A stretch of DNA of 15,501 nucleotides from Thermoplasmata archaeon (lineage in GTDB: Archaea > Thermoplasmatota > Thermoplasmata > RBG-16-68-12). A program made the position numbers and the translations under genes. The notes under the pieces were generated by a model, which made no database searches, had not been told where the DNA came from, and saw nothing but the letters and a program-made list of their open reading frames with translations. Location of the stretch: contig JAJYKG010000019.1 of NCBI GenBank assembly GCA_021788795.1, forward strand, positions 1-15,501, read 5' to 3'. This document shows, one piece after another, positions 1-7,021 of the stretch (position 1 is the first letter of the stretch; each line of letters starts with the position of its first letter).

Positions 1-410
1 GCCGTGCTGGAGGACAGCACGCCAGCGTGCGTGGGGAATGCGATCGGCTGCACTCCTAAGAAAGAACCGGGTCTCAAAGGACCGGGGGGAATGTGCCCGC
101 GCTCGGTGTGCCGAAAGGTCCTCTATTCGGACTGCGTGTCGTCTCTGCGGATGTCTCTCCATGAAAACGGCAGTACGAAGAGGGTATCTGGCGCGCATGG
201 TGTCCCCCTCCCCCGGGAAGCGGACGAGACCCTCGTTCACCCGTTGCCAATCTCTCTCATACGCCTGCACGTATGCCAGCCCATCCCTTGGCATGCCAGG
301 TTCCTTCTGACAAGGGCCGCGGTGTGCCGAGGGACCTCTTAGGAATTAGGGAATGCAGCACCGCCACGCGAATCTTTTTCGGCCGTTCGGCGTTCCCTTG
401 TCCGATTCCC
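1..410. other. Gene-free stretch before the esterase
   Basis: I see no convincing gene in this stretch. Open frames here are short, overlap each other and resemble no family I know. Base composition is visibly less G+C-rich than in the genes. Three small structures are visible: a 6-bp stem with a 5-nt loop at 4-20 (GTGCTG/CAGCAC), an 11-bp direct repeat CGGTGTGCCGA at 104-114 and 320-330, and a perfect 10-bp palindrome TGGCATGCCA at 289-298. No clear TATA box stands out before the esterase; the pyrimidine run at about 371-380 is the only weak candidate. The stretch could be a plain intergenic spacer or the remains of a decayed gene. Confidence 0.5.
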
Positions 411-1397
411 ATGGCCGGAGGAGACGTCGTCATCGAGACGCTGGACTCGAAGGTGCTCAAGGGCAACGCGCTGGGCGACCCGACGCGGCGGGACGTGGCC
501 GTCTACCTGCCGCCGGGCTACGACCCGCACAAGCGCTACCCCGCGGCGTATGCGATCGTCGGCTACACGGGCACGGGCCGGTCCCTCCTGAACATCGATC
601 CCCTTTCGGAGGACCTTAAGTCGAGGCTGGACCGCCTCATCCGCACGGGGAAGATGGGGCCCATGATCGTCCCCATGCCGGACTGCTTCACGAAGGTGGG
701 CGGCAACCAGTACATCAACTCGTCCGCCACGGGCCCGTACGACGACTACCTGCGGAAGGAGGTCGTGCCCTTCGTCGAGCGCAAGTACCGCGTCGGGCGC
801 CGCGGCATCTGGGGCAAGTCCTCCGGCGGCTACGGCTCCATCGTCCAGGGCATGCTCCACCCGGAGACGTGGTCGGCCCTGGCGGACCACTCGGGCGACT
901 CGATCTTCGAGCTGTGCTACATCCAGGACTTCCCCAAGGCGCTCGCGGCGTTCCGCGAGCACGGCGGTCCGGCGAAGTGGCTGCGGTGGTTCTGGCGCCA
1001 GCCGAACCACCACAAAGCCGAGTTCGCCGCCGTCCTGAACACGGTGGGCATGGCCGCGCACTACTCCCCGAACCCGAGGAGCCGCGAGCTCGGCACGGAC
1101 TTCCCCTTCGACCTGGAGACGGGCGAATGGCGGCCCGAGGTCTGGGAGCGCTGGCGGGCGTGGGACCCCGTCGTCATGGTGGACCGCCTCTACCGCAACC
1201 TGCGCCGCATGCGGCTCGTGTACATCGACTGCGGCACGCAGGACCAGTTCAACTTGATCTGGGGCGCGCGGGCGCTGCACCGCAAGCTCACGGAGCACGG
1301 CGTGAAGCACGTGTACCAGGAGTTCGACGACACCCATACCGCCGTCACGTACCGGTACGACGTGTCCCTGCCGCTGCTCTGGCGCGCCCTGCACTAG
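411..1397 (+). CDS. Alpha/beta-hydrolase esterase (enterochelin esterase/esterase D-like)
   Basis: This 328-residue protein is a probable serine hydrolase that cleaves esters; the substrate is unknown. Its amino-terminal part (VYLPPGYD at about 31-38, followed by a YP..Y segment) is typical of the putative-esterase family related to enterochelin esterase and esterase D. The nucleophile elbow GKSSG at 135-139 puts the catalytic serine at 137. D278 in CGTQDQF and H309 in DDTHT are good candidates for the rest of the triad. I see no signal peptide or membrane segment, so it is probably cytoplasmic. The ATG at 411 was chosen because family homology starts soon after it; an in-frame ATG at 273 would add 46 unrelated residues. 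No Shine-Dalgarno precedes 411. The gene stands alone and ends 3 bp from the stop of the convergent neighbour. The family call is firm, the substrate is not. Confidence 0.85.
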   Translation: MAGGDVVIETLDSKVLKGNALGDPTRRDVAVYLPPGYDPHKRYPAAYAIVGYTGTGRSLLNIDPLSEDLKSRLDRLIRTGKMGPMIVPMPDCFTKVGGNQYINSSATGPYDDYLRKEVVPFVERKYRVGRRGIWGKSSGGYGSIVQGMLHPETWSALADHSGDSIFELCYIQDFPKALAAFREHGGPAKWLRWFWRQPNHHKAEFAAVLNTVGMAAHYSPNPRSRELGTDFPFDLETGEWRPEVWERWRAWDPVVMVDRLYRNLRRMRLVYIDCGTQDQFNLIWGARALHRKLTEHGVKHVYQEFDDTHTAVTYRYDVSLPLLWRALH

Positions 1398-1400
1398 CCG

Positions 1401-1901
1401 TCAGCGCACGAAGGCCTCGGTGGGGTGGCTGGCCTCCCGAATCACCTGCTTCACGAGCGCACGCACACGGCCGACGATGCCGCGGTACATCGCGGCCACG
1501 GTCGGGCTCAGCCCCTTCTCGGGCCACTCCTCGGAGCCCACGCAGACGTTCACGACCTCGATCCGCGGCAGGGTGTGCCCCATGAGCCGCGCGTAGGCGA
1601 CCTCCTTCGCGAACGCCTCCGAGTGCGCGGGTACGGTCCCCCAGCCGTTCTCCAGGGAGTACGGGCTGCCGAGGGAGACGTGCCCGATGTTGCCGCAGTA
1701 GGACAGGGACTTGAGGACGATGATGAGGTTGTAGTCGTGGAGGAGTTCGGCGAAGCCCGCGAAGTCCGAGGCGGGCCGCACGTCCGCGTCGTCGAAGGAG
1801 GCGAACAGGGAGCGGGCGAGGCGGGCCCCGATCCCCTCGTTGCCCTGGGTGGGGTCGCCGAGCCCCAAGATGAGGACGCGGAGGTCCCGCTGCACGAGCA
1901 T
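1401..1901 (-). CDS. Degenerate [NiFe]-hydrogenase maturation-protease homologue (HycI/HyaD-like)
   Basis: This 166-residue protein has the fold signature of the endopeptidases that cut the carboxy-terminal tail from hydrogenase large subunits: LILGLGDPTQGNEGIG at 10-25 matches the family's amino-terminal glycine-rich strand. E22 falls where HybD has its nickel ligand Glu16, and H93 fits the ligand His. The third ligand, an Asp in the family's 'VIDAV'-type strand, is missing: the equivalent segment reads IVLKSL (61-66) with Lys at position 64. The canonical paralogue at 3631-4125 keeps all three. The ATG at 1901 has a good Shine-Dalgarno, AGGAGG, five nucleotides upstream. The gene is 229 bp downstream of the transporter and converges on the esterase. 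It may be an inactive or re-purposed protease, possibly a chaperone or a protein for another target; function is open. Confidence 0.72.
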   Translation of the reverse strand: MLVQRDLRVLILGLGDPTQGNEGIGARLARSLFASFDDADVRPASDFAGFAELLHDYNLIIVLKSLSYCGNIGHVSLGSPYSLENGWGTVPAHSEAFAKEVAYARLMGHTLPRIEVVNVCVGSEEWPEKGLSPTVAAMYRGIVGRVRALVKQVIREASHPTEAFVR

Positions 1902-2130
1902 CAGGGCCTCCTGGGGGCCCCGGACGCACGGGCCGGGGGACCGGACGCGGTCCGTCCCGGCAAGGCTCCCTCCGGCGTGAACGCAGGCGAAACCATCGAC
2001 CTAGACCGCACGAGGGCGGTTCCCTTGGCTACGCGACCTCCTTCACCGATAACGGGTGCATCGTCAACGCGACCGGCATGGATCCTCCGTGAGCTTGAGA
2101 CCACCGGCGGGCGGCCCGGAGCCGCATGGC
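1902..2130. other. Intergenic spacer between transporter and protease homologue
   Basis: This spacer lies between two minus-strand genes and holds no supported gene or RNA. Its right end carries the first copy of a 15-bp GC-rich repeat whose second copy is inside the transporter's coding end. No convincing TATA box for the protease homologue is visible; a weak GTTATCG sequence at about 2047-2053 (minus strand) is too far from the start to be persuasive. Confidence 0.4.
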
Positions 2131-2153
2131 TCATCCCGGGCGGGCGGCCCGGA
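2106..2153. repeat. 15-bp direct repeat across the transporter stop codon
   Basis: GGCGGGCGGCCCGGA occurs exactly at 2106-2120 and again at 2139-2153, a 33-bp offset. The stop codon of the minus-strand transporter (2131-2133) lies between the copies. The second copy encodes part of the arginine/alanine-rich carboxy terminus. Each copy also contains a short GGGC/GCCC inverted element. Confidence 0.6.
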
Positions 2154-3096
2154 CCCGGAGCCAGGTGACCGCCGCACGCAGGTCGGGGAATCCGGCGGCC
2201 GCCAGGAGCACGACGGCTCCGAGGGCGATGGCCGCCGCGCCCGCGGCCTGCTCGGCGACGAGCGGGCTGCGTGCGGAGAGGACTCCGAGGAGCCACGTGA
2301 CGGGGAACGCGAGCACGAGCAGGGACGTCGCGACGGAGAGGTCGACCGTCTTCAGGCCTGCGTACCACGTGGCGACGAAGCCGAACAGGAGGAGGGCACT
2401 GAGGAAGAGGGCCATCCAGTCCGCGCCGCCGAACCCGGCGACCGAGGCGACCTGGCCGCTGAGGCCCAGGTAGGCCAGCAGGAAGACGGCCCCGAACCCG
2501 ACGCGGCCCAGGGCAACCGTCGGGGACGGGAGGGTGCGGAGCGCGCGCTTCGACAGGGTGTACTCGCCCGCCCACATCGCCGTCGCCAGGAGGACGAACG
2601 CGGTCCCGTCCGTCCACACGGGCCCGGTCAGGCTGACCAGAAGGACGCTCCCTCCCAGGAGGAGGGCCGCGGCGAGCGTGAAGCCGCGCGGGAGCCGCTC
2701 TCGCAGAACGAGGAGGGCGAGGACGGTCGCGACCAGGAAGAGGCTGCGGTACCCGAGGCTCGCGGCCGCCGCTCCGCCTTGGGCCGCGGCCATCTGGAAC
2801 CCGTGGAAGTACAGCAGGAACGGCACGGCGCCGCCCACGAGCCCGATCGTCGCGAGGCGGGTCCAGTCCGCGGCCGTGAGCCGGCTCCGGCCGCCGCGGC
2901 TCAGGAGCAGCGCGGGCGGGACGAGCAGGAGGGCCACGACCGCATTCCGCATCGTGATCCAGGCGTCCACGTTCGTCCCCTGGACGGCCTTGAAGTTCAC
3001 GAAGTTCGAGACCCCGCTGATCAGCACGGTCACGAGGACCAGGGCGAGCCCCGGTCCCCAGTTCCTCCTCGCATCCCGGGACGCTTGGCTGGACAT
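2131..3096 (-). CDS. EamA/DMT-family membrane transporter
   Basis: This 321-residue protein is a polytopic membrane protein with about ten hydrophobic segments (roughly residues 14-32, 48-66, 82-100, 110-131, 139-157, 164-180, 196-213, 226-248, 255-273 and 283-302), the layout of the drug/metabolite transporter superfamily with two five-helix EamA repeats. A short positive amino terminus (SRDARRN) precedes the first helix. The segment LRERLPRGF at 131-139, at the end of helix 4, is the family's usual inter-helix motif. Substrate cannot be predicted; members export or import amino acids, nucleosides or other small metabolites. The ATG at 3096 is preceded by GGTGAGGGAG, a reasonable ribosome site; longer in-frame starts run into the hypA region and have no family similarity. 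The gene lies 131 bp downstream of hypA on the same strand and could be weakly co-transcribed with the hydrogenase operon, but a functional link is not evident. Confidence 0.85.
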   Translation of the reverse strand: MSSQASRDARRNWGPGLALVLVTVLISGVSNFVNFKAVQGTNVDAWITMRNAVVALLLVPPALLLSRGGRSRLTAADWTRLATIGLVGGAVPFLLYFHGFQMAAAQGGAAAASLGYRSLFLVATVLALLVLRERLPRGFTLAAALLLGGSVLLVSLTGPVWTDGTAFVLLATAMWAGEYTLSKRALRTLPSPTVALGRVGFGAVFLLAYLGLSGQVASVAGFGGADWMALFLSALLLFGFVATWYAGLKTVDLSVATSLLVLAFPVTWLLGVLSARSPLVAEQAAGAAAIALGAVVLLAAAGFPDLRAAVTWLRVRAARPG

Positions 3097-3227
3097 CTCC
3101 CTCACCTTTCGGAATCGCGCGGGGGCCGTCCCGAGGCCCGGGACGCCGCCGGCCGCGCGTCGGCGGAAGTTAGGACCGCGGGCCGCCGGAACCCGGTCGC
3201 GGACCCGGGGAGGCATGATGAGGCCAA

Positions 3228-3638
3228 TTACCTCCCTCCGGGATCCGGACCGCTTGCGCCCGAGCGCCCGCGATCCTGAAGTTGCACGTCGGTCAGCGCG
3301 ATGCCCGCGCCCTCCGTGACGAGGAGCGGGGCGCCGCAGGAAGGGCAGAGGAGCACGGCGGGCGGCTCGCACAGCCCCTCGCCGAGGTCCGCGCCCGAGC
3401 CCTCGAAGCCGCAGACCTCGCAGCGCGCGCGGCCCGGGACCTGCGTGACCTCGAGCCGCGACCCCTCGAGCGCGGTCCCGCGCGTCAGGACCTCGTAGGC
3501 CATCTCCATGGACTCCTGCGAGGCCACCAGGAACTCCCCCACCTCGATCCGGACGCACGCGACCCGGCGGTCCCCGTCCTTCGGGGAGCGCTGGAGGACC
3601 AGGCTGACCACGTCCTGGACGAGGCCGTACTCATGCAC
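3228..3638 (-). CDS. hypA: Hydrogenase nickel-incorporation protein HypA
   Basis: HypA delivers nickel to the [NiFe]-hydrogenase large subunit before the precursor is trimmed. The 136-residue protein begins MHEYGLVQDVV; His2 is the family's essential nickel ligand, which fixes the start at the GTG at 3638 rather than at an upstream in-frame ATG at 3698 that would add an arginine-rich tail. The structural zinc site is intact: C73-x2-C76 and C98-x2-C101. The start overlaps the end of the maturation protease by 8 nt (GTGCATGA), which implies translational coupling. It is the last gene of the hdr-mvh operon, so nickel insertion is produced together with its MvhA target. The final 15 or so residues are glycine/arginine-rich and look dispensable. 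The usual partner HypB is not in the window. Confidence 0.95.
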   Translation of the reverse strand: MHEYGLVQDVVSLVLQRSPKDGDRRVACVRIEVGEFLVASQESMEMAYEVLTRGTALEGSRLEVTQVPGRARCEVCGFEGSGADLGEGLCEPPAVLLCPSCGAPLLVTEGAGIALTDVQLQDRGRSGASGPDPGGR

Positions 3639-4125
3639 GGGCCGCCACCTCCGCGGTCCACGGGGCGCGGAACGCGTAGCCCCACTCCTCCGCCGCACGG
3701 GCGACCTCGTCGGCGACCCGCGGGAGGGAGGCCATCACGGCCGCGCTCGGCGCGGACCCGATCTCCTGGGCCACGTCGATCTCGACCCCGAAGATCCGGA
3801 GGCGCTGCGGCACGTTCAGCCCGGAGGCCCGCGCGAGGGCCAGGGCCTCCGGCAGCCCGACGTAGTGGACGGAAGGCACGGAGACCTCGTGGAGCTCCGC
3901 GCCCCGGAGCTCGCGGACCGTCCCCGGGTGGTCCCCGAGGACCGAATCGATGACGATCGCGTCCTCGAACCCCTGGAGCGACTCGAGCAGGTAGAGCCCC
4001 GCCTGGACCGACGTCTGGATGGACATCCCCGGCCCCTCCTGTCCGCGGAGGGCCTCGGCGGCCAGCAGCCCGATGCCGTCGTCGCCGAGGAGGTCGTTGC
4101 CCAGGCCGAGGATCACGAGGGCCAT
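3631..4125 (-). CDS. [NiFe]-hydrogenase maturation endopeptidase (canonical)
   Basis: This 164-residue protease removes the carboxy-terminal extension of the large subunit after nickel insertion. It starts VILGLGNDLLGDDGIG (4-19), the family's hallmark. The expected metal ligands are D16, D60 (in IVIDSV) and H87 (in HYVGLPE), aligned to Glu16, Asp62 and His93 of HybD. Position immediately after mvhA (TGA, two nucleotides, then ATG) makes MvhA the obvious substrate; MvhA ends with 27 residues after DPCHACATH. Its own stop overlaps the hypA GTG start. It corresponds to the HyaD/HycI/HybD/FrcD group; which symbol applies is not decidable from sequence alone. The retained ligand set contrasts with the degenerate homologue at 1401-1901. 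Confidence 0.94.
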   Translation of the reverse strand: MALVILGLGNDLLGDDGIGLLAAEALRGQEGPGMSIQTSVQAGLYLLESLQGFEDAIVIDSVLGDHPGTVRELRGAELHEVSVPSVHYVGLPEALALARASGLNVPQRLRIFGVEIDVAQEIGSAPSAAVMASLPRVADEVARAAEEWGYAFRAPWTAEVAARA

Positions 4126-4127
4126 GA

Positions 4128-5594
4128 TCAGCCGTCCCGCCGGATCTCCTGGACGACCTTGCCCTCGGCGTCGTGGACCTCGAGGAGGAGCGGCATGTGG
4201 CCCGGCAGGGAGTGGGTCGCGCAGGCGTGGCAGGGGTCGTACGCGCGGAAGGCCATCTCGATCTGGTTCAGGATGCCGTCGTCGACGACGCCCTTGTGGA
4301 TGGCGCCGTGGGCCGCCTTGTCCACGGACATCGCGATCCGCGCGGCGTTGTGCTGGGTGGCCACGAGGAGGTTCGCGGAGGTCAGGATGCCGCGCTCGTC
4401 GCTCGTGTAGTGGTGGATGAGGACCCCGCGGGGCGCCTCCACGGCCGCGATCCCCTCCTTGGGGATGGCGGTGGGGATCGTGCGGATGTTCGGGTCCGTG
4501 AGGACCGGGTCGTACGCCAACTCCCGGAGCCGCTCCGCCGCGTAGACGATCTCGATCACGCGGGCCCAGTGGTTCGCGAGGGTGTGGTGCACGGGCCGCC
4601 CGCCGAGGGTGGTGAAGAACTTCTCGTAGAGCTCCGCGGCCCGCGGCGTCGCCATGCCATCCTCCGCGTTCAGGCGCGCGAGGGGCGCGACGCTGTAGAT
4701 GCCGCTCGCCTCGCCGTCCACGAAGCCCTTCCAGCCGTACTTCTTCAGGTAGGGGAACTTGACGTAGGTCCAGGGTTCCGCGTGCTCGGCGATGTGCTGC
4801 AAGTAGTCTCGCGGTGGGAACTTGACGACCTCGGTGCCCGTCGGGCTCACGACCCGGAGCTGGCCGTCGTAGAAGTTCCCGTGGTTCTTGGGGTCCACGA
4901 GGCCCATGTAGTACGTGCGGTGCGTGTACGCGTCCGAGGTGATCACCTTCACGTACGCCGGGTTCGCGAGGACGACGTCCTCGAGGAGCTTCTCGCAGAA
5001 GAGGGCGAAGTCCATGCCGCGGTCCGCGATCTCCTTGAAACGCGCTTGCATCTCGGGCGTCACGGGCTTCGAGACGCCGCCGGGGAGGCCGAAGACGGGG
5101 TGGATGACCTTGCCACCGACCTCCGTGATGATCGAGCGCAGGTCCTTTCGCATCGCGATGACGCGTTTGCCGATCTCCAGGCCCGCCTTCTGGATCACGC
5201 CCAGGATGTTCCGCTCCGCCTTCGGCGCCGTCGGCCCGACGACGAAGTCGGGGCCGCCGAGGAAGAAGAGGTGGAGGGCGTGGTCCTCCATCATGAAGAC
5301 GTTGTAGACCATCTCGCGGATCTTCTTCGCCGCCTCGGGCGGGTCGACCTTGTAGAGGTCGTCCAGGGCCTTCGTGGCAGCCGTGTGGTGCGCCGTCGGG
5401 CAGACGCCGCAGATGCGCGAGGTGATCTGAGGCGCGTCCTCCGCACGCCGGCCGACGAGGAAGTTCTCGAAGCCGCGGAGCTCGGGGATCTGGAAGTAGG
5501 CGCGTTGCACCTCCCCGGCGTTGTCGAGGAAGATCGAGATCTTCCCGTGTCCTTCCAAGCGCGTGATCGGGTTCACGACGATGGGTTCGGTCAT
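4128..5594 (-). CDS. mvhA: F420-non-reducing [NiFe]-hydrogenase large subunit MvhA
   Basis: MvhA carries the Ni-Fe active site that oxidises H2 in the MvhADG-HdrABC complex (group 3c). The 488-residue precursor has both metal-binding motifs: RICGVC at 60-65 (C62, C65) and DPCHACATH at 453-461 (C455, C458). The amino terminus TRLEGHGKI (11-19), with E14 in the usual proton-path position, is also typical. Cleavage is expected after H461, releasing the 27-residue tail SLPGHMPL... that keeps the precursor open for nickel. All active-site thiols are Cys; there is no in-frame TGA suggesting selenocysteine. The ATG at 5594 sits one nucleotide after the mvhG stop and has GGAGG about eight nucleotides upstream. 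The protease and hypA genes follow directly. Length is normal for the family. Confidence 0.97.
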   Translation of the reverse strand: MTEPIVVNPITRLEGHGKISIFLDNAGEVQRAYFQIPELRGFENFLVGRRAEDAPQITSRICGVCPTAHHTAATKALDDLYKVDPPEAAKKIREMVYNVFMMEDHALHLFFLGGPDFVVGPTAPKAERNILGVIQKAGLEIGKRVIAMRKDLRSIITEVGGKVIHPVFGLPGGVSKPVTPEMQARFKEIADRGMDFALFCEKLLEDVVLANPAYVKVITSDAYTHRTYYMGLVDPKNHGNFYDGQLRVVSPTGTEVVKFPPRDYLQHIAEHAEPWTYVKFPYLKKYGWKGFVDGEASGIYSVAPLARLNAEDGMATPRAAELYEKFFTTLGGRPVHHTLANHWARVIEIVYAAERLRELAYDPVLTDPNIRTIPTAIPKEGIAAVEAPRGVLIHHYTSDERGILTSANLLVATQHNAARIAMSVDKAAHGAIHKGVVDDGILNQIEMAFRAYDPCHACATHSLPGHMPLLLEVHDAEGKVVQEIRRDG

Positions 5595-5595
5595 G

Positions 5596-6573
5596 TCACT
5601 TCCTCCGGGGCATCTTCTTGCGCCCCAGCTTCGACGTCGGCAGGGAGTAGCGGTAGAAGATCCCCGTCGGGTCCGCGACCTTCGCGAGCACCTCTTGGGC
5701 CCGGGCGGGATCCTCGAGGTCGACGATCGAGGCGACGAAGGAGAGGGCCTTGCCGCCGTAGTCGGGCGACTCCTGCACGGGGCCGAAGCAGCCCGTGCAC
5801 GGCATCCCTCCGTTGATGCAGAGGGCCTCGCACCCGCTGCGGGTCACCGGTCCCATGCAGAGGACGCCCTGAGCCAGGTAGCACTTCTTCAGGTCCAGCT
5901 GGACCTCCGTGACGCGCTTGATGTCCTGGATGAGCAGCTTGTCCGGCTTCGTCTCGTTCAGGTCGCACTCGCTGCAGAGGGCCTTCGTCCCCGCGAGGAC
6001 AGCCCCCTTCGGCGGGAGCTTCCCGGTCAGGATGGCCTGGACCGCGTTCGCGATGAGCTTCGGCGTGGGCGGGCAGCCGGGCAGGTAGTAGTCCACGTCG
6101 ATGACCTGGTTCAGGCTCTTCACCGTGTCCCAGAACTCGGGGAGCTCGAGCTCGCCCTCGGGCACCTGGATCTTCGTCATGGGCCGCGTCGTGGCCCCGG
6201 GCTCCATGGAAGGCGCCTTGGAGTAGGACCAGTCGAAGATGGACGCCTTGTCCCAGAGGTTCGCGAGCCCGGGGATGCCGCCCAGGTGGGAGCAGCTGCC
6301 GAAGGCCACGACGAGCTGCGACTTCCGCCGCAGGAGCTCGACCATCTCCTTCTGTTCGGAGAGGCGGACGGCGCCGTTGATGAAGCTCACGGCGATGGCC
6401 TTGTCCGGGAGGGCCTCGACGTCGCTCACCTTGAAGTCGAGCGCCACGGGCCAGAAGACGATGTCCACGGCCGCGACGACGTCGAGGATCGCCTCCGCGA
6501 GGTCGACGACGGCCTCCTCGCAGCCGCCGCAACTCGCGCACCAGTAGAGGGCGACCTTGGGCTTCTCGGCCAT
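5596..6573 (-). CDS. mvhG: F420-non-reducing hydrogenase small (FeS) subunit MvhG
   Basis: MvhG passes electrons from the Ni-Fe site through three iron-sulfur clusters towards MvhD. The 325-residue protein shows the proximal-cluster set C15, C18 (SCGGC), C94 (GSCSHLGG) and C167 (PGCPPTP). A Cys-rich second half (C200, C203, C231, C239, C248, C252, C259, C262, with the run MPCTGCFGP) fits the medial and distal clusters. There is no twin-arginine leader, which agrees with a cytoplasmic enzyme. The carboxy terminus is strongly basic (KLGRKKMPRRK). The ATG at 6573 is one nucleotide beyond the mvhD stop and is preceded by GGGGGTG, a strong archaeal ribosome site. Length is slightly above the typical 300 or so residues because of the tail. 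Confidence 0.96.
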   Translation of the reverse strand: MAEKPKVALYWCASCGGCEEAVVDLAEAILDVVAAVDIVFWPVALDFKVSDVEALPDKAIAVSFINGAVRLSEQKEMVELLRRKSQLVVAFGSCSHLGGIPGLANLWDKASIFDWSYSKAPSMEPGATTRPMTKIQVPEGELELPEFWDTVKSLNQVIDVDYYLPGCPPTPKLIANAVQAILTGKLPPKGAVLAGTKALCSECDLNETKPDKLLIQDIKRVTEVQLDLKKCYLAQGVLCMGPVTRSGCEALCINGGMPCTGCFGPVQESPDYGGKALSFVASIVDLEDPARAQEVLAKVADPTGIFYRYSLPTSKLGRKKMPRRK

Positions 6574-6574
6574 G

Positions 6575-7021
6575 TCACACCCCCTTCCAGTTCAGCGGGC
6601 CGAGACGTTTGAGGTCCGCGGTCATGTGGTTGACCGTCGTCTGCAGCTCGCGCGCGCAAGAGGCGCAGATCCAGTCCAGGCGGAAGCGCTCCTTCTCGAT
6701 GCCCAGGTCCTGGAGCATCTGGGACAGGAGCATCGCGCGCCGCATCGTCTTGTAGTTGCCCTCCTTGTAGTGGCAGTCGCCTGGGTTGCAGCCGCCGATG
6801 AGGACGCCGTCGGCGCCGTCGCGGAAGGCCTCGAGGACGAAGGACGGGTCGATGCGGCCCGAGCACATCACGCGGACGATCCGCATGTTCGGGGCGTACT
6901 TGACCCGGGAGATCCCCGCGAGATCCGAGGCCGCGTACGTGCACCAGTTGCAGAAGAACGCGACGATCCGCGGCTCCCAGGCTTCCTGGGCCTCCTTCGG
7001 CGGCTCCATCACCACGGCCAT
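6575..7021 (-). CDS. mvhD: Hydrogenase iron-sulfur subunit MvhD
   Basis: MvhD is the [2Fe-2S] linker that hands electrons from MvhG to HdrA in the bifurcating complex. The 148-residue protein begins, after a short leader, with IVAFFCNWCTYAASDLAG (19-36), and has cysteines at 24, 27, 53, 78, 83, 119 and 122. The GGCNPGDCHY segment (76-85) and WICASCA (117-123) are characteristic. It is a separate gene here, not fused to HdrA as in some lineages. The hdrA stop TAG is immediately followed by the mvhD ATG, and GGGGGTGATC just before the junction is a near-perfect Shine-Dalgarno. An alternative ATG four codons in (7009) is possible but lacks such a site. Confidence 0.96.
   Translation of the reverse strand: MAVVMEPPKEAQEAWEPRIVAFFCNWCTYAASDLAGISRVKYAPNMRIVRVMCSGRIDPSFVLEAFRDGADGVLIGGCNPGDCHYKEGNYKTMRRAMLLSQMLQDLGIEKERFRLDWICASCARELQTTVNHMTADLKRLGPLNWKGV

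Noticed and set aside
4..20. Hairpin GTGCTG/CAGCAC as a terminator
   Set aside because: No T-tract follows and no upstream gene is visible; the stem is short enough to be chance.
4..342. 112-codon open frame at the left edge
   Set aside because: It overlaps other short frames, shows no domain or motif, and its composition and residues do not look like a real protein.
2056..3279. Plus-strand open frame opposite the transporter
   Set aside because: Extremely Glu/Arg/Gly-rich low-complexity translation, fully explained by the antisense of a hydrophobic membrane protein gene.
3097..3558. In-frame extension of the transporter ORF into the hypA region
   Set aside because: The extra residues are arginine/glycine-rich, overlap hypA in another frame, and lack family similarity; the ATG at 3096 has a ribosome site.
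4173..5816. Long plus-strand open frame opposite mvhA
   Set aside because: Same reason: it mirrors the third-position bias of mvhA and has no recognisable domain.
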